Shown here one piece after another: positions 1-16,104 of a DNA stretch of 64,000 nt. The translations under genes and the position numbers were made by a program. The DNA is from Diplosphaera chodatii (lineage: Eukaryota > Chlorophyta > Trebouxiophyceae > Prasiolales > Stichococcaceae). Positions within the stretch are counted from its first letter, which is position 1. Every line of letters starts with the position of its first letter. The stretch lies in NCBI GenBank assembly GCA_032358165.1, contig JAALGY010000035.1, positions 496,001-560,000 on the forward strand, written 5' to 3'. The notes beneath the pieces were generated by a model that worked only from the letters and a program-made list of their open reading frames with translations, did no database searches and had not been told where the DNA came from.

Positions 1-1399
1 TCTGTATTGCAACCTGTCGCTACCAACAAAGTGCAGTCTATCTATGCATTTACATGAGTCGCTCACTCAAGCATGCGTCTGATTCTGAGCACGAGCGACC
101 CATCGTGTGACACCACCGATTGTCTGGTCAGCTGATGGAGCAGAAGCGCATTCCCCGAACTTTGCTGTACATGTGCTGTGCGCGGTTGTCTTCATTGGTT
201 GTCACTGAACAGCATCTGATTCAGCACCTGCAGGCGTTGATACCAAAGGTTGCGGTTTGTACCAACAGTCTAGTGCAGCACCTGTGCAGCCGGAAGAACT
301 TCGTGCAAATTTGGCTCACCAGCGCCACGATGATGGAGCATGCTGTGATTGTCAGAGCCTCCCACGGATCCTGCGACCACACAAGACTCGTGCTTGAGGC
401 TCGCACGTCAGCAGCACCAAGCAGCTTGTGCAGGACTGTGGCAGTTGCTGCTCAGAACATGGCGCAGTGGGCAAGCTCATGCCATCTGCACACTATGTGC
501 GCACCTGGCCCCGGCTCACGAAGAAGCTGGTGCACACCATTGCGCCCAGACCAGATGAGACGATGTCAACGGTCTGCACACGAGGAATGACCAGTCGAAC
601 AGCTGCCGGGCAAGCGACCCTCCTGCATTGCAAGCCGCCTTTGGACGGTCACACACTAACGGACGTGCAACTAATGCACTCCGTTTTCGCACCGAGACGG
701 CGGGCGGCGGGCCCTGAGGGGACGACTTGGCGAGCTTCGCCGACACAGCGATCCTGTGCCCCGTTCTGCGGACTGGTGCAACCCGGTGCAGGCTGGGGGC
801 GCCCGGGCGCTGGAACTGGCTGGGAAGCGCTGACGCATTGCGCAAGGCAAGCTGCGCCGGCCGGGACGGCTGCACCTGCAGGGCTGCCATTGCTGGTGTC
901 GGCACAAGGCGCGCGTGCAATGGGCTGCTCAGGGCTGCACACCTGAATGCGGTGGCAAACGTTGGGCCTGAGGCAAGTTTGGCAGTAACTGAGACGGTTC
1001 GCAAAGGCTGGAATGCAGCTGGTGCACCGCTGGCTGCGGGGCAGGGAAAAACGCGTCGCAAAATCTGGCACTTTCAGATCTTTCCAGGTGGGACCTCATC
1101 CACACGGGATCCACTCTGATGAAAGGCCCCTGACCGGCAGTGCCTGTCATAGGCGGGCTCCCGCTTGTTTGGCAGAAAGGCGGGACGGACCGCCAGCGCA
1201 GCATTAGGGTAATGAAGTGGCCCGCCGATGTCCGCCGCTTGTCGCGGGGCTCCAGTACAAACCAGTCGCGAGGCTCAAGGCGTCGAGCAAAATACCGCTC
1301 AGCGCTCTTCGAGACAAAAGTGCGCACAGTTGCTTGAATCAAGCCGTAGTGGTGCCATTTTGAGCGGCATGCCGTGCTTTGCTGGTGTGTTGACCATTG
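1..1399. other. No recognisable gene (left edge)
   Basis: This 1.4 kb stretch has GC-rich overlapping open frames on both strands, but none resembles a known family. None shows a convincing series of exons with consistent splice phase. A minus-strand frame over roughly 1060-1330 is open and rich in Arg, Glu and Trp. It could be a fragment of a gene or repeat, but I cannot identify it. The right part must hold the promoter and 5' UTR of the J-domain gene starting at 1400. Confidence 0.5.
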
Positions 1400-2554
1400 A
1401 TGAGTGACTGGGACCTGCTGGGCGTGCCACGCAACGCGAGCAAAGAGCAGGTGCGCTGTTGGGCGACGCACTCCTTGTTGAATGCATGAGTGTCGCTGTG
1501 CTGGTTTTCAGCACGTCATGCTGGTTGTCTCGCAGTACTGCATCGCCATTGCTGCGCACAACGCACGTCTGTGCGCGGCGCCATGTGGAACATGCGTCAG
1601 AGGGTCTGCTGGTGATGTGCAGGTCAAGACCGCATACAGAAAACTCTGCCTGCAGCACCACCCAGACCTGTTTCAAGGGCAGCAGCGGGGAGAGGCGGAG
1701 GTGCGCTTCAGGACAATATCGGACGCATACAACAGGCTGCACACAGGTGCGACAATTTACATCACAGCCAGGGCTTTGCACAGCCACCCCAACGGCAGTG
1801 ACCAACGCCGAGGTGCCACTGCTGGTTGCGTTCATTCATGATCGGCGTGCAATTGTGCGCAGGCCAAACCCGGTCACAGCGTCCCCGTAGCGCTGGTGAG
1901 CATCTACAGTGTGACTGGAGCCCAGTAAGTCTGGCAGTGCCGGCTCTCGTGGCTGTGGTATTTGCTGCATATGTCTTGATGGCGATAAGGTTTGATTTGG
2001 CTGCAGGTGCGTCCTATAGGCATGCGTACCGCTGGTCACACCTCCCGCAGCAGCGCTTCACCAATGGCATGGTGGCAAGCGCGCTGTGTGTGCCGCTCGT
2101 GCTGACGGGCATCTACTTCGCCAGGTAGGGTGCTGTGCCTATGTTATGTTGCATTCCGTGCGAGATGGCAGGGAATGTGCGCCTTGTGAGGGAGTGCCTC
2201 GAGGGGCTGAGGTTGTCTGGCTGTTGTTTCTGCTCAGTTTACACATTGACACTCTGGCACATATGCACGCATCACTCATGCACAGCATCTCGAGCTTAGC
2301 TGTAACGAGCTCAACAACAACCATCATGACATCCATTCAACCCTATAACCCTAATGACGTGCAGCACCAGCGAGCGGATAGAGGATGGGTTTGGCCGCCC
2401 CAACGGCCTCCTGCAGCCGCCCGTCAACCCTTTCCTCGCGGACGCTTGGAAGGCGCGCGAGCATCACTCCTCGCTGTTTCGCCGCAGCTTCACCAGCAGT
2501 CGCAGCCCCGCAGCACAGGCAGCGACAGTGACAGACAAGGCAGAAACTGACTAA
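1400..2554 (+). CDS. J-domain (DnaJ-like) membrane protein
   Basis: Five exons (1400-1450, 1623-1746, 1863-1895, 1938-2124, 2365-2554) join in frame into about 194 residues. The first 60 residues are a compact J domain: it opens MSDWDLLGVPRNASKEQ, continues with helix II (KTAYRKLCLQHHPD, so the HPD motif that stimulates Hsp70 ATPase is intact) and ends ISDAYNRLHTG. There is no Gly/Phe or zinc-finger region, so this is a class III J protein. Two hydrophobic segments follow (about VPALVAVVFAAYVLMAI and ALCVPLVLTGIYFA), then a Ser/Arg/Ala-rich tail. It probably anchors an Hsp70 at a membrane; the compartment cannot be read from the sequence. The ATG at 1400 directly precedes the J domain. The splice junctions all keep frame. 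Its neighbour at 3360-7140 converges on it. Confidence 0.85.
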
Positions 2555-3359
2555 TTGCTTTTCATTGCAATATGGTCATCTGGTGGCAGTCACATAAGCT
2601 GCTGTCACGATGATGGTGATCTTTTGGGAAGTCTCAGTGCTTTGGTTTGAAATTTGATTGTTGTTGAGCTTTGGCAAACCAATAGTAACACCTACGTGGG
2701 GGTAGCAATGGGTCTGACGGCTGCCTGCCCAGCCACATGATAAGTCATCGCGGACACCACGCGCACTGAACAATCTTCTCGACTGCTGTCACCGCACGAG
2801 CCATCGCACGAGCAACGTCTGCAGCTTGCAAAGCATGCACATGTCATGCACAGGCAAACAGGTCTGAGAAAGAAGAGAAACATTACCTGATGAAAAGGCG
2901 GGCTGACACAAGGAGACAGTGCTGCGGTCAAAGTAGGTGACAGGCGAGCAACCATACAATGTGCTACACATGCACTGCTACGGGTTGCATCCGCCCCCTC
3001 TCATTGCACATGAAGTCAGCAACAGGCAACCCTGGCTGGAAGCATATCGGGAGCTGCTGTAAGGTTTTACTTTAAGATGTGCATCAAGTTGTACCAACAG
3101 CTTGTGAGGAGGGCCAGGCAAATGCGGCATGACCAACAGAGTCGACCCCTCCTGACTGGCTATACAACTTTCAGATGAGCTTATCCAAGCTTCTTTGGCC
3201 AGCAACTGCTTAAGCTTCTCGAGTGTGACCTGGGGAGGATGCCGGAAGCAACGTGGCGTGATGGCGGCGATGTTTGGTACATGTCCTGAGGTGACGCACG
3301 GCATGTCGCCAGGGGCCGCGCGGCCTAGCAGCAGACGCCGGATGCTCTCCCGTTGTCCC
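2555..3359. other. Convergent intergenic spacer
   Basis: The region lies between the 3' ends of the J-domain gene (+) and the RRM gene (-). It should hold both 3' UTRs. It is less GC-rich than the neighbouring exons and I see no conserved coding block, RNA gene or repeat. Confidence 0.5.
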
Positions 3360-6300
3360 TCAGTAGGCTTGGCTGTAGGCACCGGGCGGAGGTGCAGCAG
3401 GCGGCGGGCCCCTGACGGGGGGCGGTCCCCCGCCGTGGCTGCCAGCGGGAAGCGCAGGCCCGCCGCCATAGCTGCCGGCGGAGGGAGCGGGAACCCCGCC
3501 CTGAATGGGGAACAGCGGGAGCGTGGGTGGGGGGTAGCCGCCGCCGCCACCGCCGCCGCCTGGGTGCGGGCCAGCCTGCGGCGCCTGTGCAGGGTAGCCA
3601 TAGCTTGGCGGGCCTCTGCCAGAATAGGGCTGCAGCGCTGGGGGCGGGCCGCCAGGGGGCGGGCCTGCAGAGGTGGCGGGCGGTACACCCAGTGAGCCAG
3701 TTATCTGCATTTGATCTTGCATGTAGCCAGTCACACACATCCGCACGACAGTCGGTCAGTCTAGCAGGGCAGCTTGCAGCCATCAACATGACAAACCACA
3801 AGCTGAGGTGAGCGCACCACCTGAGGGTGGCGGGGCTGCGCTGTTCGGTGGCATCGCGCCGTACATGGAGCCGCCCGCCGGTGGCGCCCCATAGCTGCTT
3901 GCTGCTGGCGCTGCATAGCCGCTGGGAGCCTGGTGGCCGTTGCCGGGCGGCGGCTGCTGCACCGCGCCCGGCGGTTGTGTGTGCCACTCAGACCCCGTGC
4001 TGTAAGCCGGCTGCGCATATTGTTGCTGCTGGTCTGTGTCCTGAAATGATAAGTACTGACTCGTGACTCCAAGACGCCTAACATTGGATGCAGCTGTAGC
4101 TCTGTGGACATGAATGTCATGGTCTTGCAGTCTGTGACACACAGAGGTTTGATGTCATCGGAAGCACGTACCTGGTAGCCCTGCGCTGGTGGGTAGCTGT
4201 GCGTGGCTGGGACATAGCCGCTGTTGTAGCCCTGCTGCACTGGAGGCAGCTGCCCATATGCTGGTTGCGTAGCATACTGGTCAGTTGGCGGCCGTGCATA
4301 TCCACTCTGCTGTCCGTAGCTGCTCTGCTGCCCAGAGTATTGCTGTGTGCCGTACTGGGGCTGGACATCATATTGCGGCTGCTGATACTGTGGCTGTTGG
4401 TACTGTGTCTGTTCATACTGCTGCTGCTGGTACTGCTGCGGGTGCTCGCCATACTGCGGAGCGTAGGCCCCTCCGTAGCTGCCGACTGCAGGCGCCTGCA
4501 CATGGTGATGATGACACATAGGTTGTGTGTGCCCGCTCCTGATGCAGGCTGCATGTGCATGTTCATGTTACGACACGCAGGAGGTTGTCCTGAGAAAGAC
4601 TTCCTACATGCATTCTGGCAGCCCACATGTCCTGCCAGGGGCGACATAAGTGAGCCATCCGGCTAGCGTGGGGTGCACACCTGCTGGTTGCCTGACACAC
4701 GCTGCTGCCAGGCCTGCTGCGCCGCCTGCTGTGCCGCCTGCACCGCCTGCTGATCCACCACTGGCTGGCCCGCTCCCCCTGGCGCTGCGCCTGCCCAGCA
4801 GGGCAAACAGCCAGAGTGAGTCGCCATCGCATGCCGTTCGGCCTTCTGAAGTGAGGAAGTCGCTGCCACGATGCTCCAGCAATGCGCATGTCTGCTGGCC
4901 TTGATGACATGATTTCTTCACAGCATCCGTGATGCTGTGATGATGAGTCAATGCCACGCTGCAACACCAGATCAGCCGGTAGGCTAGGGTCCTAGGACAG
5001 GCCAGCGCCAGTCTGAAGCACAGCACATCAGTCTGAAGCACAGCACAACTGTAGCTCAGCGCTTGTGGTCAGGTTCGCACCTGGCGCGCCATAGGCGGGC
5101 TGCTGGCCGCCGGGGGCGTTGGGCACCCAGCTGCCGTCTGGCCGCCGCGCCTTCTGCATCGACCTGTCCATCCACTTCACCACCTGCATGAGGCATCGCA
5201 CATCAGCCCTTGCGTGAGCGCTCGACGGTTGCAGGATGGAAGTGGCGCACAAATGCTCGAATGAGCCGTGATCTTTACTAGGAATGGCACGTCTGATGCG
5301 TCGTCGTGGAGCACCTGCACCCGTGTGCACTGCGCATCATCAGCACGGCTGCAGAATGTTGCTGACAAGCTGTCAGCATCACCATGGGGTCGTGGAAGTT
5401 GGGCCACATGTACACGCCGTCCAGCGCCAGAATGGCGTCCGCCGCCGACTGGTGGTCCGCAAAGGTCGCCAGGCCGCAGCCCTGCAGACATGGCATGCTG
5501 AAGCGTTGCTCCCGGCGGAGACCTGCTGGCTTGTTGCGGCAGCAGTACTCGAGGGCCATGTGTCGATGCTGCACAACGCAGCAGTGGAGCACCCCTGAAC
5601 ATACAAAGCGCGTGCGCCAAACCTTGTGGTGCTGCGCGCCGGACGCCTTGAACAGGACGACGTCCTCCACGGCGCCCAGCCCCGCAAACAGCGCCATGAC
5701 ATCTGCCTCGGTGGCTGCCCGCGGTATTTTGGCAAAGAACACCTGCGCAAGGCATGCCTGAATTTGCCTGCAGGTCTACTCTCATACTGGAGGACCCTGC
5801 ATCACTAGTAGGGACTGAACATGAGCGTATGCCAGCGTGCCACTTGGGCTCATGTAGGATGGAAAGCATTGGGTGTTGCATGCCTGGCGCTCAGGCTCGG
5901 GTTCGCCGGCGAATTTGCGCTTCAGGGCGGCACGCCGCTCCGGGTCTGCCCAGCTCACCGTCAGCGGCTGGGTGACACCCTGCAGTTGTGCACAGCGGGC
6001 ACCCATCACCAGCATTTCTTGGGTTGCACGGGGTCACCATGACATGCCCCCGAATCAGAGTACAGCCTTAGCCCGGCAGGATACAGCACGAGCTGATTGC
6101 GGGCGTCACTTGTTCCCACCGGCAGCGTGAGTGCACCACTGAGCGCGTTCATGGCGTTTTGAGCCTGCTCCTGGCTCTTGAACGTAACGAAACCGCAGCC
6201 CTTGCTCAGCGCCGTCACCTTGTCCGGGAAAAGGTTCGTCTCCTCGATCTGCAGTTGTAATGCCTACACTTGAAGCGGGGCCCTGCAACTTCCAGAGTAT

Positions 6301-7140
6301 GGCCATTCCTCGGTGCTTCATCCTCCAGTATGCAGTGCCCCACTGCCCAGGGTGGGTCCCTGCAGGCCTGAAGGCCTTTCCATAGGTGAAGGCAAGCAGG
6401 GTGCAGACCTCTCCGTAGGGTGAGAACGCAGCGTCAATGGTCTCCTTGACCACGCCGGGCGGGCCGCGCGTGAAGAACACGCGGCGTCGGTCCACCTCGC
6501 TCAGCGTCGGCGCCGGGCCCGCGGTCACCGGCCGGCGTGCATCCGTGCCGGGTCGGTTTGCGAAGCGCACCTGTGCAGGCAGAGTGGTAGGCGTCTCTGG
6601 AAGCCCTCACTTCACAGCAGGAATAGCCAAGTGCGTTGCTGCATTGGCGACATCGATGCGTTGGCCATCCAAGGCCAAAACAAAACACTGCCACTGGGCT
6701 GACCCGCAGGTTGTAGGGCCCGCCAGGCAGGATGACTTGGCTGTCGAGCGCTGAGATTGACGCCATGGCGGCGTCGTACGTGGAGAAGTTGACGAAGGCG
6801 CAGCCGCGTGACAACCCCGTGCCGCCTTTCTCTATCAAGATCACGGTGGACTCAATGGGTCCAAACTGCACAGCAAATTCGGCAGTTGAGGATATGTGGT
6901 AAGCTTCCCGCTTTCGCTGCAGGCTGGTCTACTCGGCTTTCTCCCGTGCCGGTAGACCCACGAGGACTAGTTATGACTACCGTATACACTCAGGCGCACC
7001 CTGTCAAAATACGGTTGTAAATCCTCAGCGGTAAAGTTCTTCGGGACGCCCGCACAGTAGACCTTGAATGGCGGTCCAGCAGGAGCCTGACTGTCACCGC
7101 CACTGGCAAGTGCCGCGGGCTGCGTCGCTAGTTGTGCCAT
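3360..7140 (-). CDS. Triple-RRM RNA-binding protein, CELF/FCA-like
   Basis: Spliced minus-strand gene, start ATG at 7140, stop at 3360-3362. Exon 1 (7140-7000) carries RNP2 of RRM1 (VYCAGVPKNFTAEDL) and joins in phase to exon 2 from 6865, which has RNP1 (GLSRGCAFVNF) and the ending VILPGGPYNLRV. RRM2 lies over about 6520-6120 (VFFTRGPPGVV, then ALSKGCGFVTFKSQEQA), followed by VSWADPERRAALKRKF near 5940. RRM3 lies over about 5730-5390 (VFFAKIPRAATEADVMALF, then GCGLATFADHQSA) and runs into VVKWMDRSMQKARRPDGSW near 5150. The spacing and the phrases after each RRM resemble Bruno/CELF and plant FCA proteins, which act in pre-mRNA processing and RNA decay. The C-terminal third is low complexity: Tyr/Gln-rich (about 4500-4180), then Pro/Gly/Tyr-rich (about 4010-3830 and 3700-3360). 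I saw no WW domain, so an FCA identity is not claimed. Exact splice sites in the low-complexity part are approximate. Confidence 0.82.
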
Positions 7141-7883
7141 TGCCTCGATGCGATGCAGCGATCTGCAGCGTTGAGCTACTGCTGCTGCACCTTACTCCGC
7201 TTCGCTGGCGCCACAGAGCACAGACAAGCCGACTTCATGGAATAGTCTCGACGTGTATTCAATTGCTGTAAGTTTGAGCGACGCTGAAGACGTTCAACAT
7301 AGGTCGGCGAGGGTAAGCGGCAGCAGTGGCTGCTGGAAAGCATGACAAAGAATCACACTGAATGGGCAATGAGTGAATTGCCAGGAGCGCCTTCCCGTGT
7401 GCGACAGCAATGGACGAGTCAGTGATTTCGATAAGCAGACATCTGCGATCGACAGCACGCTGCGGCAATCGTGACCTGGGGGTCCCGTCGCTACTGACCT
7501 ACTGTAGGTTGCCACCTGGGAAGCAGTCGTGATGAGTGTCCCGCATGCATACATACACACAAATTTACACACACAGCCAGCAGCCACAGGGACGCTGTTG
7601 CTAGCGTATCGCCACCGTTGATCCGGTCTTATGCGCATCGCGACGACTTTCTCCTTTGGATACGTGTACTGGTGAAGTTTTTGCCGGACCAATCATTACA
7701 TTTGGCATGCAGCGCTTGCATAAAGCATGCAACGACTGCCCCAATCAGTGCAATGAGACCAACTTGCCACCATGCAAAGTTTGCGATACAAAACTTTTGG
7801 TGGGCTCGGGCAAAGACGATCCGTAACCCGGCCCCAGCTGCTCTTCTCCAGTTTGCTGATCCGCTGTCAGCGGTGACTACCAC
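7141..7883. other. Intergenic: RRM gene promoter and PsaO 3' region
   Basis: About 740 bp between two minus-strand genes, without a conserved coding block. It contains a short CA-rich tract (about 7551-7580) and a TTACA at 7696-7700, which reads TGTAA on the minus strand. TGTAA is the usual chlorophyte poly(A) signal, and this one lies about 185 nt past the PsaO stop. The left part should be the promoter and 5' UTR of the RRM gene. Confidence 0.45.
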
Positions 7884-8297
7884 TTAGTCAAAGTAGCCCT
7901 GCTTCCGGCCCTGAACGCCGATCTGGCCGAGAAACAGCACCACGAAGAGGCCGACGTGCCATGTGACCAGGTACAGCCAGAACTTGTCGCCGAGCGCTGG
8001 GCCAGTGGGGAAGTGCGACAGCTCCTTGCCGATAGACTGCGTGAAGGCGCCGAAGAGCGACTGGCCGCCCAGTGCCGCAACTGGAATGTTACTGGGGATG
8101 AACCACCCTGCGGCCGAGGCTCCCACCACAAGTGCGTCCTTCGGCAGCCAGCCCTTGGGATACTCGGAGCCGGTTGTCGCTGCAACTGTGGTTGTGCGGA
8201 CCGCCCTGAAGGCTGTGCGGCGTGCACTGAGCACACGGGAGCCCGCAAGGCTGGGTGCCTGGAGGCGGGAGCCCGCGAGGCCTGCGACAGCGACCAT
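7884..8297 (-). CDS. PSAO: Photosystem I subunit O precursor
   Basis: An uninterrupted 137-residue frame with an ATG at 8297. The first 40 or so residues are a plastid transit peptide: Ala/Ser/Arg/Thr-rich with no acidic residue before TTGSEYPKGW. The mature part has the PsaO signature: DALVVGASAAGWFIPSNIP (first membrane helix), the loop FGAFTQSIGKELSHFPTGPA, and FWLYLVTWHVGLFVVLFLG (second helix), ending GQIGVQGRKQGYFD. PsaO is a small two-helix subunit on the PsaH/L/I side of photosystem I in plants and green algae. It helps dock LHCII during state transitions. It is one of very few intronless genes here. Its 5' end faces the Maf gene across about 460 bp. Family assignment is very secure and shows the host is photosynthetic. 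Confidence 0.96.
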   Translation of the reverse strand: MVAVAGLAGSRLQAPSLAGSRVLSARRTAFRAVRTTTVAATTGSEYPKGWLPKDALVVGASAAGWFIPSNIPVAALGGQSLFGAFTQSIGKELSHFPTGPALGDKFWLYLVTWHVGLFVVLFLGQIGVQGRKQGYFD

Positions 8298-8758
8298 CCT
8301 GCGGCGATCTGAGCTCTAACGGGTGTAATACTAGATGAACAGCTACCGGCAGTGATGGCAAGCGGCTCTGCGCGCCAGGGTGCACCTCATCCTGTTGGCC
8401 CGGCGTGATCTGCTGCTTCCGCCAAGGCAGTACGAAGCACTTGGTAAGGTGGGCAGGTGGCCCTCCCTGCAGCAGCTCGACAGGCAACACCGGCTCAAGT
8501 GCTCGTCTCAGGCAACCACACCCTGTTCACACGTGCCACGCACTTGCTTCAAGCGACAAGCTGAAAGCGATGCTGGCCCTGCAGCAGCGAACGGCCTCGC
8601 CTCTGACAGGCGCCCTGCGAGCTTGTTGGCCGCCCTGTGCAGCCCGACAGCAAGCTCGCCGGACATCAGCAGAGGCCCGCAGCACGGCACACAGGTAGGG
8701 AGAGGCTCATGTCTGATGATGGTCAATCTCAGGCGTTACGCTCTGAAAGTATCACGAC
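8298..8758. promoter_or_regulatory. Shared divergent promoter region PsaO/Maf
   Basis: About 460 bp separates the starts of the divergent PsaO (-) and Maf (+) genes, so it should carry both promoters and 5' UTRs. No TATA box or named element is convincing by eye. Confidence 0.4.
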
Positions 8759-10081
8759 ATGCCAGGTGCTGTAGATCCGCCTGACGGTGACGGCGCAGTC
8801 TGCATGTGCAGGCTGCATCAGGCAGCAGCCGGCAGGGGGCCTGCCGGCTACAAGATGGCAACGGCTACCGCAGACCAGCAAACGGAGGACACAGTGGGCG
8901 CCGTGGATCCGCAGGAGCGGCAGCAGGCGGAGGGAAATGGTGCCGCTCCCCCGCAGCGAAAGGCAGCGCATCACCCGAAGGGGTCACATCAGGCGGCCCA
9001 GCGGTCAGCCTGGGCGTCGCAGTCGATCATCCTCGGCTCGCAGAGCGCCTCACGACGAGGTTCGTCGGGCTGCAGTTATGGGGCATCCTTTCATGTCGTT
9101 TTGCAACACCATCTTGTGCTACATACCCACGGACATGGCTTTGCTGCAGCGATCATGGACGAGCTGGCGGAACAGCTCGGCTTCAGCTACAGCACGGTGG
9201 CAGCGGGAATTGACGAGAAGCTGATACGTGACGACGACCCTGAGGAACTGGTGATGAGGCTCGCGCATGCAAAGGCCATGGCGATTGCTGAGCGGTGGGA
9301 GGAGGATGGAGCTATGCCTTCCGAAGGTGCGCACGGCTCCGTGCCAAGGCGCTAGCGGCAGTGATCAGCATGCTGCGTACATCACTGATCCACGTGTGCA
9401 TTGGTCAGCTGTCACACGACGTTGTGCCTGTTTCGGCAGGGTTACTCATCACATGCGACCAGGTCGTCCTCTGCGATGGTCAGGTCCTGGAGAAGCCAGA
9501 GGACGAGGAGCAGGTGAGCACACCATCAGCTTTTCCGATGTCCACGCAGTGCTGATGATTGTGATGTCAGATACTAAGGTAAGTGATGTGTGAATTAAAC
9601 ATGCACTGTACCGATGCAGGCGCGGCAGTACATCCAGGGATACTCCAACAACTCTGCGCAGACAGTCGGCGCGGTCCGCGTCTCGAACCTTGCCACTGGC
9701 CGCGCCATCGCGAGGACCGACACGTGCGAGGTAGGGCACAGCTGGACAATCAGTGACTGCTGGCGCCTGCCCGCGTCGGCGGTGTTGTGAGGCATGCTCA
9801 AGATGGCCTGGTTCAACGACACTAGACCATCGTCATGTCGTGCTGCGTTTGCCCAGGTGCAGTTTGGGACCATCCCAGACGAGGTTGTGGATCAGCTGGT
9901 AGCTGAGGAGGCGACGTACAGCTGTGCCGGCGGCCTCATGGTGGAGCACCCGCTTGTGGCGCCGCTCATCACAGCGCAGTTCGGGGAGCAGGCGTCCATC
10001 ATGGGGCTGCCCAAGGGCATGACGCTGGAGCTCTTGCACAAAGCAGCACTGATGGGCGGGCCAAAGCGAACAGTGAAGTAA
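8759..10081 (+). CDS. Maf-like nucleotide pyrophosphatase
   Basis: Five exons (about 8759-9059, 9150-9326, 9440-9513, 9620-9730, 9857-10081) join with consistent phase. The core is typical of the Maf/HAM1-like family: SIILGSQSASRR (substrate loop), VAAGIDEKLIRDDDPEELV, LLITCDQVVLCDGQVLEKP (catalytic acidic loop), QYIQGYSNNSAQTVGAVRV, then EEATYSCAGGLMVEHPLV and a C-terminal GLPKGMTLELL. Maf proteins hydrolyse non-canonical or damaged NTPs to NMP and pyrophosphate. Plant versions usually start close to the ILGS motif, so the 80-100 residues upstream here are extra. The ATG at 8759 gives the longest frame, while an in-frame ATG at 8855 gives a shorter Ala/Gln/Thr-rich leader. I cannot choose between them. 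The family call is secure; which nucleotide it prefers cannot be read. Confidence 0.9.
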
Positions 10082-10514
10082 CATCTATCACAGCATCATG
10101 TAGATATAGGGTCCTCTTCAGGAGCAAGATGTGCAATTCCCCCTCAGTGGCGATGCAGCAGGGCCAGGTTCGATGTGGCAGGCAAAGGATCACAGACATT
10201 GAGCAGCTGTTGCCAGTTGCTGCTTCGTGTCATGTGCTCATGTATGAAATGGTGCGGCTTGTGTGACATGCTAGTGGGCGGCAATCATGGCATCATTGCC
10301 TGCTCTAAACCTTCGACATATGATCTGTTCACGAAACCAATGTCAAAACCAACAGTTTGTTCCTGCATTGTCAGTGCCTGCTCGTCTACAGCAGCTTGCC
10401 CACCATGTGGAGGTCTTGCAGTGCTGCCTGGCATTATGTCACATGCGCCACATGCGTAGCGGCGCCAGCCGCTGCCGGCGGATGGGGCCACTGCCTGGCG
10501 CTGGCAGGCCAAGG
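10082..10514. other. Convergent intergenic spacer Maf/MCM5
   Basis: It should contain the 3' UTRs of both genes. I see no coding block, RNA gene or obvious TGTAA poly(A) signal here. Confidence 0.45.
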
Positions 10515-15548
<5,034 letters not shown>

Positions 15549-16104
15549 GACGCCTGCCGCGTCCGGCCCGCGGCCGAGGCCGCCCCGTCGACTGCAAGAT
15601 GATGCTCAAACTCTCAAGGTCGCAGGAGCTTCCTGGGCTGGCTGCGACGGCTGTTTGCGCAGCAGTACCGATGCGACTGTCTACCTGCAGGGTTGCGTGC
15701 TGCAGCGTGTTGGTGTAGCATCAGCAAACGCCCTGCAGTCCTGTGCTTCAGCGCAAGGAGATTGCAATTTTAAACGCATGATGCTGACGTAGGAATGACT
15801 ACTCAAACCCGCATTTCCCGCGACAATTGAGCGCAGCGTTTCTGTCTGCCTAATTTGCCATTTAGCGAGTCGAGACGGCTGCGAATTTCTGTTCTTGACA
15901 ACTTAGGCCGACGCAGTGAGAGGTTATCTGTATTGTATTGGTCGAATCGCGCAGTGCTTCGCAAACTTGGTATTCGCTGATTTACGAGCGGTGTCGTCAA
16001 TCGTCGCAAGCAGACACTACACGGCCTGCAATTGGCTGTATATTGATGTAACCAGCGATGGCCTAACACCAGCACCAGCTGGTGGCATTAGCACACTGTC
16101 ATAT
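15549..16104. promoter_or_regulatory. Shared divergent promoter region MCM5/P4H
   Basis: These 556 bp lie between the MCM5 start (15548, minus) and the prolyl hydroxylase start (16105, plus). The first 100 bp are very GC-rich and the right half is clearly more AT-rich. An ATG on the plus strand at 15547 is only the other side of the CATG at the MCM5 start; no downstream exon continues it. No defined promoter motif is recognised. Confidence 0.4.

Noticed and set aside
3360..7140. Naming the triple-RRM protein FCA
   Set aside because: FCA carries a WW domain after its RRMs; none is visible here, so only the broader CELF/FCA-like call is made.
7551..7580. CA-rich tract as a possible regulatory element or Z-DNA
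   Set aside because: Too short and imperfect; ordinary simple sequence in an intergenic region.
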